50,767 bases of DNA from Micromonospora yasonensis (GTDB taxonomy: Bacteria > Actinomycetota > Actinomycetes > Mycobacteriales > Micromonosporaceae). Below are positions 14,670-22,155 of the stretch, one piece after another (the first letter of the stretch is position 1; each line of letters starts with the position of its first letter). The stretch spans positions 1 through 50,767 of the forward strand of contig NZ_JAPDPH010000023.1 in the NCBI RefSeq assembly GCF_026013475.1, in the 5' to 3' direction. Both the position numbers and the translations under genes were made by a program. The notes beneath the pieces were generated by a model. The model was not told the origin of the DNA, ran no database searches, and was given only the letters and a program-made list of their open reading frames with translations.

Positions 14670-16193
14670 CTATCCCTTGCCAGTGGGCCTTGATTTACCC
14701 GGGGCGGCGGGCAGCAGCAGGGCCGGGACGAACGCGAGTGTGGTGAAGGCCAGCGTCCACCAGAAGGTGTGCCCGTATGCGGCGGCCCGGGCGGCCGCGC
14801 CACCGTCGGCGGCCCCGGTGAGCCGGCGTTGCAGGATCACCACCAGGACGGCGGCACCGAACGACGCGCCGACCGTCTGGATGGTGGTGATGGCGCTGGT
14901 CGCCCGCGGGATCAGGCCGGGCGCCAAACCCTGGTACGCGGCGGCCATCACCGGCACGGTCGCGGCGGCGATGCCGATCCCCCAGACCAACAGGGCGACC
15001 GCGAGCAGCACCGGGTCGGAGTCCGGCCGCACCTGGGTGTACGCCGCCGTTCCGGCGACGGCGACGGTCAGGCCGACCAGCACGACCGGACGGGCACCGA
15101 TCCGGTCGGTGAGCTTTCCGACGAACAGCAGACCGAGCATGGTGCCCACGCTCTGGGGCGCCAGCAGCAGGCCGGCCGACAGCGCGCTCTCGCCCCGTAC
15201 CTGCTGGTAGTAGAGCGGTAGCAGGATCATCGCCCCGAAGATCGACATCCGGGACAGGAAGTTCAGCGCCGACGCCGCGGCGAACGCCCGGCTGGTGAAC
15301 AGACGCAGGTCGAGGACCGGCGTGGTCCTGGCCCGCAGCGCGTGCACCCCGAAGGCGCCAAGCAGTGCCAGCCCGATCGCGAGGGCGATCAGGACCGGCG
15401 GAGCGGCGACCGAGCGTTGCACGCCGGCCCGGTACAGACCGTAGATCGTGACGGCGAGGCCCGGCGACAGCAGCGCCAGCCCGAGGACGTCGAGCGATCC
15501 GGCCGACGGCGCCTGTGCGGCGCGCGGAATCCCGCGCCAGGCCAGGAGCAGAGCGACGAGCCCGATCGGCAGGTTGACAAAGAAGATCCACCGCCAGTCC
15601 GCGGCGTCCACAATCAGGCCGCCGAGCAGGGGACCGGCGATCGGTGCGAGTTGTCCGGGAACGGCGACCATGCTCATCACTCGACCCCGGCGCGTCGGAC
15701 CGGCCGCCTGGGCCAGGATCATCATTGCCAGCGGCACGATCATCCCGCCGCCGACGCCCTGCACCACCCGGAACGCGATCAGGCTGCCCACCGACCAGGC
15801 GGTGCCGCACAACGCCGAGCCGGCCAGGAAGACGGTGAGGGCCGTCAGCCACATTCGCCTGGTGCCGAAGCGTTCGACCGCCCAGGCGGTCAGCGGGATG
15901 ACCATGGCGATGGTGAGCAGGTAACCGGTGCTGACCCACTGCACCGTCGCGACCGAGGTGCCCAGGTCGTCGGTCAGCCGGGCCAGCGCCACGCTGACCA
16001 TCGTCATGTCGAGCATGGCGGTCAGCGCCCCCAGCACCACGATGGCGGCCAACCTGACCAGGGCGGAATCGAGCTGGGCAACCCCTGAATCGGAACCAGG
16101 CACTGTCGCGGGGTCGGGCCCAGCTGTGGAACCGGGACCGGGCCCGGCCGGTCTGCCTGCAGACTGCGCGGGATTCATGGCCGAAGAGGTCAT
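14670..16193 (-). CDS. MFS transporter, DHA2 family drug exporter (EmrB/QacA-like)
   Basis: The 507-residue protein has about 14 hydrophobic segments. Family motifs are visible: LDMTMVSVALARLTDDLG in TM1 (motif D1), ERFGTRRMWL after TM2 (motif A), FRVVQGVGGGMIVPLAMMIL in TM4-5 (motif B/C region) and ADWRWIFFVNLPIGLVALLL, typical of 14-TM drug:proton antiporters. ATG 16193 is used; ATG 16178 is an alternative, and the first 40 residues are polar and Gly/Pro-rich. It is divergent from a TetR gene with a palindromic operator within 25 bases of its start, the classic layout of substrate-induced efflux. The drug is unknown. Confidence 0.9.
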   Translation of the reverse strand: MTSSAMNPAQSAGRPAGPGPGSTAGPDPATVPGSDSGVAQLDSALVRLAAIVVLGALTAMLDMTMVSVALARLTDDLGTSVATVQWVSTGYLLTIAMVIPLTAWAVERFGTRRMWLTALTVFLAGSALCGTAWSVGSLIAFRVVQGVGGGMIVPLAMMILAQAAGPTRRGRVMSMVAVPGQLAPIAGPLLGGLIVDAADWRWIFFVNLPIGLVALLLAWRGIPRAAQAPSAGSLDVLGLALLSPGLAVTIYGLYRAGVQRSVAAPPVLIALAIGLALLGAFGVHALRARTTPVLDLRLFTSRAFAAASALNFLSRMSIFGAMILLPLYYQQVRGESALSAGLLLAPQSVGTMLGLLFVGKLTDRIGARPVVLVGLTVAVAGTAAYTQVRPDSDPVLLAVALLVWGIGIAAATVPVMAAAYQGLAPGLIPRATSAITTIQTVGASFGAAVLVVILQRRLTGAADGGAAARAAAYGHTFWWTLAFTTLAFVPALLLPAAPGKSRPTGKG

Positions 16194-16204
16194 ATTTCGA
16201 CACT

Positions 16205-16240
16205 ACACCGTGCAGTGTAGATGCGTACACTGCACCGTGT
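16205..16240. promoter_or_regulatory. TetR-type operator in the divergent promoter
   Basis: GTGCAGTGTA (16210-16219), six bases, TACACTGCAC (16226-16235) form a perfect 10-bp inverted repeat. Each half also sits in an ACAC...GTGT motif (16205-16218 and 16227-16240), so it can be seen as two 14-bp sites related by the same dyad. It lies between the exporter start (16193) and the tetR start (16274), so binding would block both promoters. Confidence 0.75.
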
Positions 16241-16273
16241 TAGAAGCCATCCACTCCCGATGAGGAGCGCGCC

Positions 16274-16924
16274 ATGCCCCGTCCGCCGGCCAACACCGAC
16301 CGACCGCTGCGTCGGGGCTCTGCGGACAAGCGGGCCGCCATCGAGCGGGCCGCCTTGGCGGTGTTCGTCCGGGAGGGCTACGCGCGGGCCAGCGTCGACG
16401 CGATCGCCGCCGAGGCTGGGGTGTCCAAGCGGACCATCTACGACTACTACGGTGACAAAGAGCGGCTGTTCGTGCGCGTGCTGACGGACACCATCGAGGC
16501 CGCCGACGCCACCTTCGGCGCGCTGCTCGACCGGACCCTGCCGGCGGACGGTGACCTGCCCAGCGGCCTGCTCGCGTTCGGTCGTGAATTCGCCGCCGCC
16601 ATCGCCCGATCGCCGGAGCGGGCCGCCGTGATGCGGCTGATGATCGCCGAAGCCCACCACTTCCCCACCCTGCTGCGGCAGTTGCGGGGAGCGGGCGCGA
16701 CCCAACGGATGCTGGCCGCACGGCTCGCCAGCTTCGCCGACCGCGGGCTGCTGGACCTGCCCGACCCCCTGGAGGCGGCCGGCCACCTCGGAGCCCTAGT
16801 CAGCAACCCCGTCAGTCTCCGATCGCTGATCGGCGCCGACCTGGTCGACGAGGCCGAGCTCGAGCAGATCGTCACGAGCGGCGTACGGGTCTTCCTGCGC
16901 GCCTATCGTCCCGATCGCGACTGA
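16274..16924 (+). CDS. TetR/AcrR family transcriptional repressor
   Basis: The 216-residue protein has the TetR N-terminal helix-turn-helix: KRAAIERAALAVFVREGYAR then SVDAIAAEAGVSKRTIYDYY and GDKERLFVRVL (about residues 17-70). The C-terminal ligand-binding half (SPERAAVMRLMIAEAHHFP) resembles the AefR-like C-terminal domain. ATG 16274 follows GAGGAGCGCG. It is divergent from the DHA2 exporter across the palindrome at 16205-16240, so it most likely represses both genes until an exporter substrate binds. Confidence 0.9.
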   Translation: MPRPPANTDRPLRRGSADKRAAIERAALAVFVREGYARASVDAIAAEAGVSKRTIYDYYGDKERLFVRVLTDTIEAADATFGALLDRTLPADGDLPSGLLAFGREFAAAIARSPERAAVMRLMIAEAHHFPTLLRQLRGAGATQRMLAARLASFADRGLLDLPDPLEAAGHLGALVSNPVSLRSLIGADLVDEAELEQIVTSGVRVFLRAYRPDRD

Positions 16925-16995
16925 CCCGTTACCCAAGACCAGCCTCGACCTGCTTCCGACTGAACCGGACATCGCCTCCGGCCAGCGCGCCCGCC

Positions 16996-18144
16996 TCAGA
17001 GCCGCAGGGACAGGCCGAGGTAGCGGGCGTAGCCGGCCAGTGCCGACTCGACCCGGGAGCGCAGCGCGGCGTCGAACGGCACCAGCGGCTGCAGGGTCAC
17101 CGTGACGGCGGACTTCCCGATCGTCCGCTTCCAGGTGCCGACCACCCGGCCGCCGCGTACCACGGTCGACTGGAACACCCCGTTGTTGCCGGGGACCACG
17201 GCGTTGGCGTGCGCCGGGTCGAGCATCAGGGTGCGGTCCTTGAAGCCGAGTAGGTATTCGTCGAAGCCGGGCAGCGTGTGCAGGTCGTCGACGGGCTCGC
17301 GGGGCGCGTCGAGCAGCGCGGCGTCGACCAGCGCCGCGGTGCCGTCCACCTCGACCGGGGCCAGGGCGTCGCCGGCCGCCGCGATGCCGCGCCGGGCGTC
17401 GGTGACGGTCAGCCCGGTCCACCGGGCCAGGTCGTGCGCGGTGACCGGGCCGTGGCTGCGCACGTAGCGCAGGGCGAGCAGGCCGAGGGCCTCGTCCCGG
17501 TCGGGCCGGTGCGGGTCGGGCACCCACTCGTCGAGCAGGGCGAACGTCTGTTCCTTGCCGACGTGTGGGGCGATGCAGGTGACGCCGCGCTGGCTCGCGT
17601 ACCACAGCAGGTGGTAGCCGCGCTGCCCGCTGGTGTCCAGGCCGGCGGCGCCCAGCGTGGCCAGGCACTCGGCGCGGGTCAGCCGGCCACCGCCGGCCAG
17701 TGCGTCGCCGAGCACGTCGGCGGCCCGGTCGGCGTCGGCCTCGGTGAGGCCGAGTTGCGCCCGGCGGGCGGCGGCGCCGGCCAGGGTGCGCACCCCGGTC
17801 ACCGCGAGCATCCAGTGGGCGTCGCGGGCGGGCACCAGGTGGACCGTGCCGCGCATCGGCCAGGTGCGCAGCGCCTCGCGTCGCTCCAGCGCCGCGCGCA
17901 CGTCGGCGTGGGTGCGGCCGGGCAGCCGTACGCCGAGCGACCACTCGCCGCTCGCCACGTCCTGGGCCTGCATGGCGCCGAACCACTCCACCACGTCGGC
18001 CACCCCGGCGGGGCGGGCCACCGGGTGCGGGCGCAGCAGCAGGCTGGTCACGCGTAGCGCCAGCGCCTCGGCGCCGGTGAGCCGTACCGGCACGGCCGCC
18101 TCCCGTTGATCGTGGACGGCCAGCATAGGCGCCGGGGCCGACAT
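16996..18144 (-). CDS. Winged-helix DNA-binding protein, AlkZ-like (HTH_42 family)
   Basis: The protein (382 residues from ATG 18144) has family signatures: DVVEWFGAMQAQDVASGEWS with the Q-x-Q element, WPMRGTVHLVPARDAHWML, LPGFDEYLLGFKDRTLML, and NNGVFQSTVVRGGRVVGTWK. In the characterised members AlkZ and YcaQ the Q-x-Q pair acts in unhooking DNA crosslinks as a glycosylase. Many actinobacterial paralogs are untested, so a DNA-repair role is inference. Start choice is weak: ATG 18144, ATG 18126 and GTG 18201 are in frame and none has a good ribosome site. Length fits the family. Confidence 0.8.
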   Translation of the reverse strand: MSAPAPMLAVHDQREAAVPVRLTGAEALALRVTSLLLRPHPVARPAGVADVVEWFGAMQAQDVASGEWSLGVRLPGRTHADVRAALERREALRTWPMRGTVHLVPARDAHWMLAVTGVRTLAGAAARRAQLGLTEADADRAADVLGDALAGGGRLTRAECLATLGAAGLDTSGQRGYHLLWYASQRGVTCIAPHVGKEQTFALLDEWVPDPHRPDRDEALGLLALRYVRSHGPVTAHDLARWTGLTVTDARRGIAAAGDALAPVEVDGTAALVDAALLDAPREPVDDLHTLPGFDEYLLGFKDRTLMLDPAHANAVVPGNNGVFQSTVVRGGRVVGTWKRTIGKSAVTVTLQPLVPFDAALRSRVESALAGYARYLGLSLRL

Positions 18145-18197
18145 GTCCCGGCCGGCGGCGACCGGGCGGGTGGGCCAGCGCCCACCCGCCCGGGGTG

Positions 18198-18929
18198 TCA
18201 CCGGTCGCGGCGTGCCCGCTCCGGCACGTCCGCGTCGACGACTTCCCGACGGACCTGGGCGTGGGCCGGCTGCTCCTCGACGACCTCGTCCCGGGCCAGC
18301 CGGACCCGTTCGACCGGGACCCGCTCCTTGACCGCCACCGGCCGCTCCGCGTAGAGGAGCATCTCGTGCTGCTCCTCGCCGAGTTCGGCGCGGACGTCGG
18401 CGGGGTCGGTGATCGGCTCGTGGACGACGGTCACCTCGTCGTGCGCGACCGGCACGGTGGTCTGCACGTTCTCGGTCACCACGCGCTTGCGCAGCCGGGC
18501 CGTGCCGACCGGCTCACGGACGGTGTCGAACCGCGCCCGCTCCGCGGAGCGGACCACCTCCGGCGGACCGGTCGCCCGTCCTGGCGGCTCCGGCTGCCGG
18601 ACCGCGCCCTGCCCGGGAAGCTGGTAATGCCGGTAGAGCTGGGTGAGCTGGTCGACGCCGAGGGGTTGGTCGCTGCCGCTCTCCACGGCGGGTGCGCCCC
18701 GCACGGTCGCCCGGTCGTACGGCAGCCGCACCCGGCCCTCCTGCAACCGGGCGGCGTGCAGCGGGGCCATCGACTCGGCCTGCGTCCCGGCGCCGGTCCG
18801 CACGCTGACCCAGGTGGGCTCGCCGGCGGCGTCGGCCCAGACCTGGCCCACGTTGCCGATGGTCGCGCCCGAGCGGTCCTGGACGTCCTGCCCGTACAGC
18901 GAACGGATCTGCTGTTCGGTGAGCCGCAT
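18198..18929 (-). CDS. PRC-barrel and DUF2382 domain protein
   Basis: ATG 18929 follows GAGGAAGGAC. The 243-residue product begins with a PRC-barrel-like domain (about 1-85; QQIRSLYGQDVQDRSGATIG, then PTWVSVRTG), a Pro/Gln-rich linker, and a DUF2382 domain at the C-terminus. The latter is recognisable by RLRKRVVTENVQTTVPVAHDE and the repeated V-x-x-E-R/V-x-L-x-R pattern (VPVERVRLARDEVVEEQ). Such proteins are soluble, common in actinobacteria and often stress-associated; no enzymatic activity is known. It stands alone on the minus strand. A hairpin overlaps its translation start region (18940-18963). Confidence 0.85.
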   Translation of the reverse strand: MRLTEQQIRSLYGQDVQDRSGATIGNVGQVWADAAGEPTWVSVRTGAGTQAESMAPLHAARLQEGRVRLPYDRATVRGAPAVESGSDQPLGVDQLTQLYRHYQLPGQGAVRQPEPPGRATGPPEVVRSAERARFDTVREPVGTARLRKRVVTENVQTTVPVAHDEVTVVHEPITDPADVRAELGEEQHEMLLYAERPVAVKERVPVERVRLARDEVVEEQPAHAQVRREVVDADVPERARRDR

Positions 18930-18939
18930 GGTTCGTCCT

Positions 18940-18963
18940 TCCTCTCGCGGGTCACCGAGAGGA
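18940..18963 (-). promoter_or_regulatory. Hairpin overlapping the leader of the DUF2382 gene
   Basis: TCCTCTCG, an 8-base loop and CGAGAGGA are perfectly complementary. On the minus strand the proximal arm overlaps the purine-rich ribosome site of the DUF2382 gene, so the hairpin could mask translation. Function is inferred only. Confidence 0.35.
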
Positions 18964-19239
18964 TCCCCGCGGGCGTGGACGGCATGCCGGCCAAGTCGGG
19001 CGAATAGGAGGTGCAGGAGGAGAAGTCCCCTGATCGCGCTACGCCAGCCACGTCGCCGGCGGAGCGCGATCCCCCGTTCAGGTTCCCGGCGCGGGGCGGC
19101 GACCGCTACCGGCACCGGTGTGACCAGGATCCCCGGTGCCGGGATCACGGGCGTCCGCCCGGCCGGGAACTTGCGCAAATCTTGAGCCACGGCAAGTTAT
19201 CGATCCTGGTGAGCCCCCGGCGGCCCGGGATCCCTGGGC

Positions 19240-19264
19240 GTTTGACGCCGCAACTAATGGGTAG
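19240..19264 (+). promoter_or_regulatory. SigB-like stress promoter upstream of wrbA
   Basis: GTTT at 19240-19243, 15 bases, GGGTAG at 19259-19264. This matches the GTTT-N14-16-GGGTA pattern of SigB/SigH/SigF-type promoters in actinomycetes. It ends 38 bases before the wrbA start. The remaining intergenic DNA (18964-19239) shows no gene. Confidence 0.55.
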
Positions 19265-19302
19265 TCGACCGAGCTGATCCGGAATCGAGGAGGAAACGTC
19301 TG

Positions 19303-19920
19303 ATGGATGGCCAGGTCAAGGTCGCGGTGATCTACTACAGCGCGACCGGCATCACCTACCAGATGGCGCAGTCGGCCTGCGAGGCCGCCGGTGAGGCCGG
19401 GGCCGAGGTGCGCCTGCGCAAGGTGCGTGAGCTGGCGCCCGACGAGGCGATCCGCTCCAACTCCGGTTGGCAGGCCCACCGCCTGGAGACCCAGGACGTG
19501 ATGGAGGCCCAGCCGGACGACCTGGCCTGGGCCGACGTCATCCTCTTCGGCGCGCCCACCCGGTACGGCATGGTCGCCGCGCAGCTCAAGCAGTTCATCG
19601 ACACCACCGGGCCGCTGTGGGCCCAGGGCGTGCTGGCCAACAAGGTCTACAGCGGTTTCACCTCGACCGCCACCGCGCACGGCGGCCAGGAGGCGACGTT
19701 GCTGTCGCTCTACACGGTCTTCTACCACTGGGGCGGGATCGTGGTGACCCCCGGCTACACCGACCCCAGCCAGTTCGTCGCCGGCAACCCGTACGGCGCG
19801 TCGCACACCAGCAACAACGGGGAGATTCCGCCGGACCACGTGGCCCTGGGCGCGACCGCGTTGACCGCGAAGCGGGCGGTGGAGATCGGCGCCGCCCTGA
19901 AGCGGGGCATGGCCGGCTGA
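19303..19920 (+). CDS. wrbA: NAD(P)H:quinone oxidoreductase, WrbA type
   Basis: GAGGAGG precedes ATG 19303. The 205-residue protein has the flavodoxin-like FMN-binding start KVAVIYYSATGITYQMAQSA, the WrbA-type FGAPTRYGMVAAQLKQFID with TGPLWAQGVLANKVYSGF, and HGGQEATLLSLYTVFYHWG. WrbA proteins are tetrameric FMN enzymes that reduce quinones by two electrons, avoiding semiquinone radicals. The SigB-like promoter upstream fits a role in the general or oxidative stress response. It faces the trpE-like gene across a hairpin. Confidence 0.92.
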   Translation: MDGQVKVAVIYYSATGITYQMAQSACEAAGEAGAEVRLRKVRELAPDEAIRSNSGWQAHRLETQDVMEAQPDDLAWADVILFGAPTRYGMVAAQLKQFIDTTGPLWAQGVLANKVYSGFTSTATAHGGQEATLLSLYTVFYHWGGIVVTPGYTDPSQFVAGNPYGASHTSNNGEIPPDHVALGATALTAKRAVEIGAALKRGMAG

Positions 19921-19937
19921 CACCGGGCGACCGGTGG

Positions 19938-19964
19938 CCGGGCGGCGGCTCTCGACCCGCCCGG
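19938..19964. terminator. Hairpin between convergent wrbA and the trpE/G-like gene
   Basis: CCGGGCGG, an 11-base loop and CCGCCCGG lie between the stops at 19920 and 19985. It lacks a U-run and is a probable bidirectional terminator of the actinomycete type. Confidence 0.45.
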
Positions 19965-19984
19965 ACCGCCGCAGGCCTTCCGCC

Positions 19985-21904
19985 CTACCCCCGCTCCGCC
20001 GACGCGTGCCCGGCCAGCGCCGGCCGGGCGAGCAGGTGCTCGAGCAGCTCCGCGAGCACCACCATCCCGTCCCGACTGAGCACCGACTCCGGGTGGAACT
20101 GCACGCCCGCGAAGCCGGACCCGCGCAGCGCGTGCACCGCGCCGTCCGCCGGGTCCCGGGACAGCTCCACCGGCCCGTACGGGGTGGCCAGCCGGTCCGC
20201 GTCGGCGCGGGCGGTGAAGCTGGAGTAGAAACCTACTCGACGGGTCACGCCGAACAGCCGCACGTCACGGGGCAGTCCCTGGTACGGCGCGTCCCGCCGG
20301 TGCAGCGGCAGCCCGAGCAGCCCGGCCAGCAGCTGGTGGCCGAGGCAGACGGCCAGGGTCGGCCGGCCGGCCGCGAGCAGCCGCGCCAGCAGCGCCCCCA
20401 TCGTCGCCATCTTCGGTTCGGCCAGGTCGTTCGGGTCACCCGGGCCGGGGCCGACCACCACCAGGTCGTACCCGTCGACGTCGCCGGTGTGGTGCCAGTC
20501 GCGGCGGGCCACCGCCAGGCCGAGCGCGCGCAGCTGGTGGGCGAGCATCCCGGTGAAGGTGTCCTCGCCGTCCACGATCAGCGCCCGGCGGCCGGTCAGG
20601 CCGGGCAGGGCGGCCGCGCCCGGGGTGCGCTGGTCCAGCCAGAACCGGGCCAGCGGCGTGTTGCGGGCGGCGAGCGCGGCGCGTACCGCCGGGTCGTCGG
20701 CCAGCCGCGGCGCGGCGTCGGCGGCCGGCGGCGGGGCCTGCGGGGCGAGGCCGAACGCGGCCAGCACGCCGGCCGCCTTCGCGTGCGTCTCGGCCACCTC
20801 ACCCTCGGCGGTGGAGTTCCGGACCAGGGTCGCCCCGACCGGCACCCGCAGCTCGCCGCCGGGGGAGAGTTCGGCGGTCCGGATCAGGATCGGCGCGTCG
20901 AGGGTCTGCCGGCCCTCGGCGTCGCGCCCGAGCAGGGCGAGCACGCCGGCGTAGTAGCGACGGCCGGTCCGCTCGTGCCGGGCGATCACCCGACAGGCGT
21001 TCTCCATCGGGCTGCCGGTGACGGTAGGGGCGAACATGGTCTCCCGCAGCACCTCCCGGACGTCCCGCGAGCCCCGCCCGGCGAGCAGGTACTCGGTGTG
21101 CGCGAGGTGCGCCATCTCCTTGAGGTACGGCCCGACCACCTGGCCGCCGTGCTCGGCGACGGTCGCCATCATCTTCAGCTCCTCGTCGAGCACCATGTAC
21201 AGCTCCTCCACCTCCTTCGGGTCGTGGAGGAAGCGCAGCAGCTCGTCCCGATCGGCCGCCGCGCCGGCGTGCCGGAAGGTGCCGCTGATCGGGTTCATCA
21301 TGACCAGGCCGTCGTCGACGCTGACGTGCCGTTCCGGGCTGGCCCCGACCAGGATGCGGCTGCCGGTGTGCACGACGAACGTCCAGTACGCCCCGCGCTC
21401 GCCGAGCAGCAGCCGGCGCAGCGCGGCCAGGGCCGCCACCAGGGGCGCGCCCTGCACGGTGGCCCGCAGGGTGCGGTGGATGACGAAGTTGGCGCCGGCC
21501 CCGTGGCCGATCTCCTCGGCGAGCACCCGGCCGACCGTGGTCGCGTACTCGGCGTCGCTGATGTCGAAGGCCGCGTTCCGGGTCACCACCGGCTCGTCGG
21601 GCAGGGCGGCCACCACCTCGTCGAGCGGGATCCGCCGGTGCTCGGCGATCACCAGGCACTCCAGCGGCGTGTCGTCGTCCACGCAGGCGAACCCGCGTTC
21701 GGCGATCTGCCGGTACGGCACCAGGGCCAGGGTGCGCGGCCCGGGACCGCCCCCGGGCAGCGGGAGGTCGGCGAGCCGCTCGGCCGTGCGTACCGTGCCG
21801 GTGAACAGCTCCAGGTGGTCGGCGCCCGCGCGGCGGACGAGCGCGAACGGGCCGGGGTCGACACCGGCGGCGACGGCGGCGAGCGGATCGGTCGGGCGGG
21901 TCAT
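19985..21904 (-). CDS. Fused anthranilate (or aminodeoxyisochorismate) synthase, TrpE-TrpG/PhzE-like
   Basis: The 639-residue fusion has a chorismate-binding TrpE-like half (about 1-420): AFDISDAEYATTVGRVLAEE, MMNPISGTFRH, DEELKMMATVAEHGGQVVGP, TVTGSPMENACRVI and the ending GATLVRNSTAEGE. A class I glutamine amidotransferase follows (about 440-630), with ALIVDGEDTF, nucleophile Cys520 in AVCLGHQLLAG, and the His/Glu pair in FAGVQFHPES. The order and length fit PhzE-type enzymes, which make ADIC, but fused anthranilate synthases look alike. The start is ATG 21904 after GAGGAG. A Trp-Trp leader peptide and attenuator-like hairpins precede it, which argues for control by tryptophan and hence for anthranilate as product. 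No phenazine or other biosynthetic genes adjoin it. Confidence 0.88.
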   Translation of the reverse strand: MTRPTDPLAAVAAGVDPGPFALVRRAGADHLELFTGTVRTAERLADLPLPGGGPGPRTLALVPYRQIAERGFACVDDDTPLECLVIAEHRRIPLDEVVAALPDEPVVTRNAAFDISDAEYATTVGRVLAEEIGHGAGANFVIHRTLRATVQGAPLVAALAALRRLLLGERGAYWTFVVHTGSRILVGASPERHVSVDDGLVMMNPISGTFRHAGAAADRDELLRFLHDPKEVEELYMVLDEELKMMATVAEHGGQVVGPYLKEMAHLAHTEYLLAGRGSRDVREVLRETMFAPTVTGSPMENACRVIARHERTGRRYYAGVLALLGRDAEGRQTLDAPILIRTAELSPGGELRVPVGATLVRNSTAEGEVAETHAKAAGVLAAFGLAPQAPPPAADAAPRLADDPAVRAALAARNTPLARFWLDQRTPGAAALPGLTGRRALIVDGEDTFTGMLAHQLRALGLAVARRDWHHTGDVDGYDLVVVGPGPGDPNDLAEPKMATMGALLARLLAAGRPTLAVCLGHQLLAGLLGLPLHRRDAPYQGLPRDVRLFGVTRRVGFYSSFTARADADRLATPYGPVELSRDPADGAVHALRGSGFAGVQFHPESVLSRDGMVVLAELLEHLLARPALAGHASAERG

Positions 21905-21965
21905 CGGGTCTCCTCGGTGGCCGGTGGCCGCCGGCGGGGCGACCCGGTGAGCCGGGGAGAGACCG

Positions 21966-22036
21966 GCGGCCGCCTCGTCGGGCGGCCGCGTCGGGAAGCT
22001 ACGCGCGGGGGTGGGCCGCCGGGTCGGCGGGCCACC
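21966..22036 (-). promoter_or_regulatory. Transcription attenuator of the TrpE/G-like gene
   Basis: On the minus strand, segment 1 (22036-22025, GGTGGCCCGCCG, containing most of the two Trp codons) pairs with segment 2 (22021-22010, CGGCGGCCCACC), 11 of 12 positions, with a 3-base loop. Segment 2 can instead pair through GGCGGCC with GGCCGCC in segment 3 (21989-21981). Segment 3 (GCGGCCGCC) pairs perfectly with segment 4 (21974-21966, GGCGGCCGC) over a 6-base loop. Ribosome stalling at TGGTGG would free segment 2 to pair with 3 and prevent the 3:4 hairpin. No U-run follows 3:4, as is common in actinomycetes. Confidence 0.7.
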
Positions 22037-22058
22037 AGCTGGACAGGTGCGCGGGCAT
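21999..22058 (-). CDS. Trp leader peptide (19 residues)
   Basis: ATG 22058 to TAG 21999 encodes MPAHLSSWWPADPAAHPRA, with tandem Trp codons at positions 8 and 9. The WW...P-x-x-P-AAH pattern recalls the leader peptides ahead of actinobacterial trpE genes, which end in WWW-x-x-HPAAH. It lies 94 bases upstream of the fused synthase start. A TACAGT hexamer (22069-22064) just before the ATG suggests that the transcript may begin at or near the start codon, as leaderless mRNAs do. The function is to sense charged tRNA-Trp. Confidence 0.7.
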   Translation of the reverse strand: MPAHLSSWWPADPAAHPRA

Positions 22059-22155
22059 GGCGATCACTGTACGCGACCGCGTGGCCCCCGGGAACCCGAT
22101 CGCCGCGCCCGGTCTTGGCTTCGGCGCCGCCTCCGGCGGGTAGGTTCAGTTGGCG

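Noticed and set aside
13453..15210. Long plus-strand frame crossing the xdhC, mocA and exporter genes
   Set aside because: It runs through two other clear genes in a different frame and then antisense to the exporter, and its protein is low-complexity.
19985..21904. Evidence for a phenazine cluster
   Set aside because: Only the PhzE-like gene is present. No PhzD, PhzF, PhzA/B or PhzG homologs are nearby and the leader points to tryptophan control.
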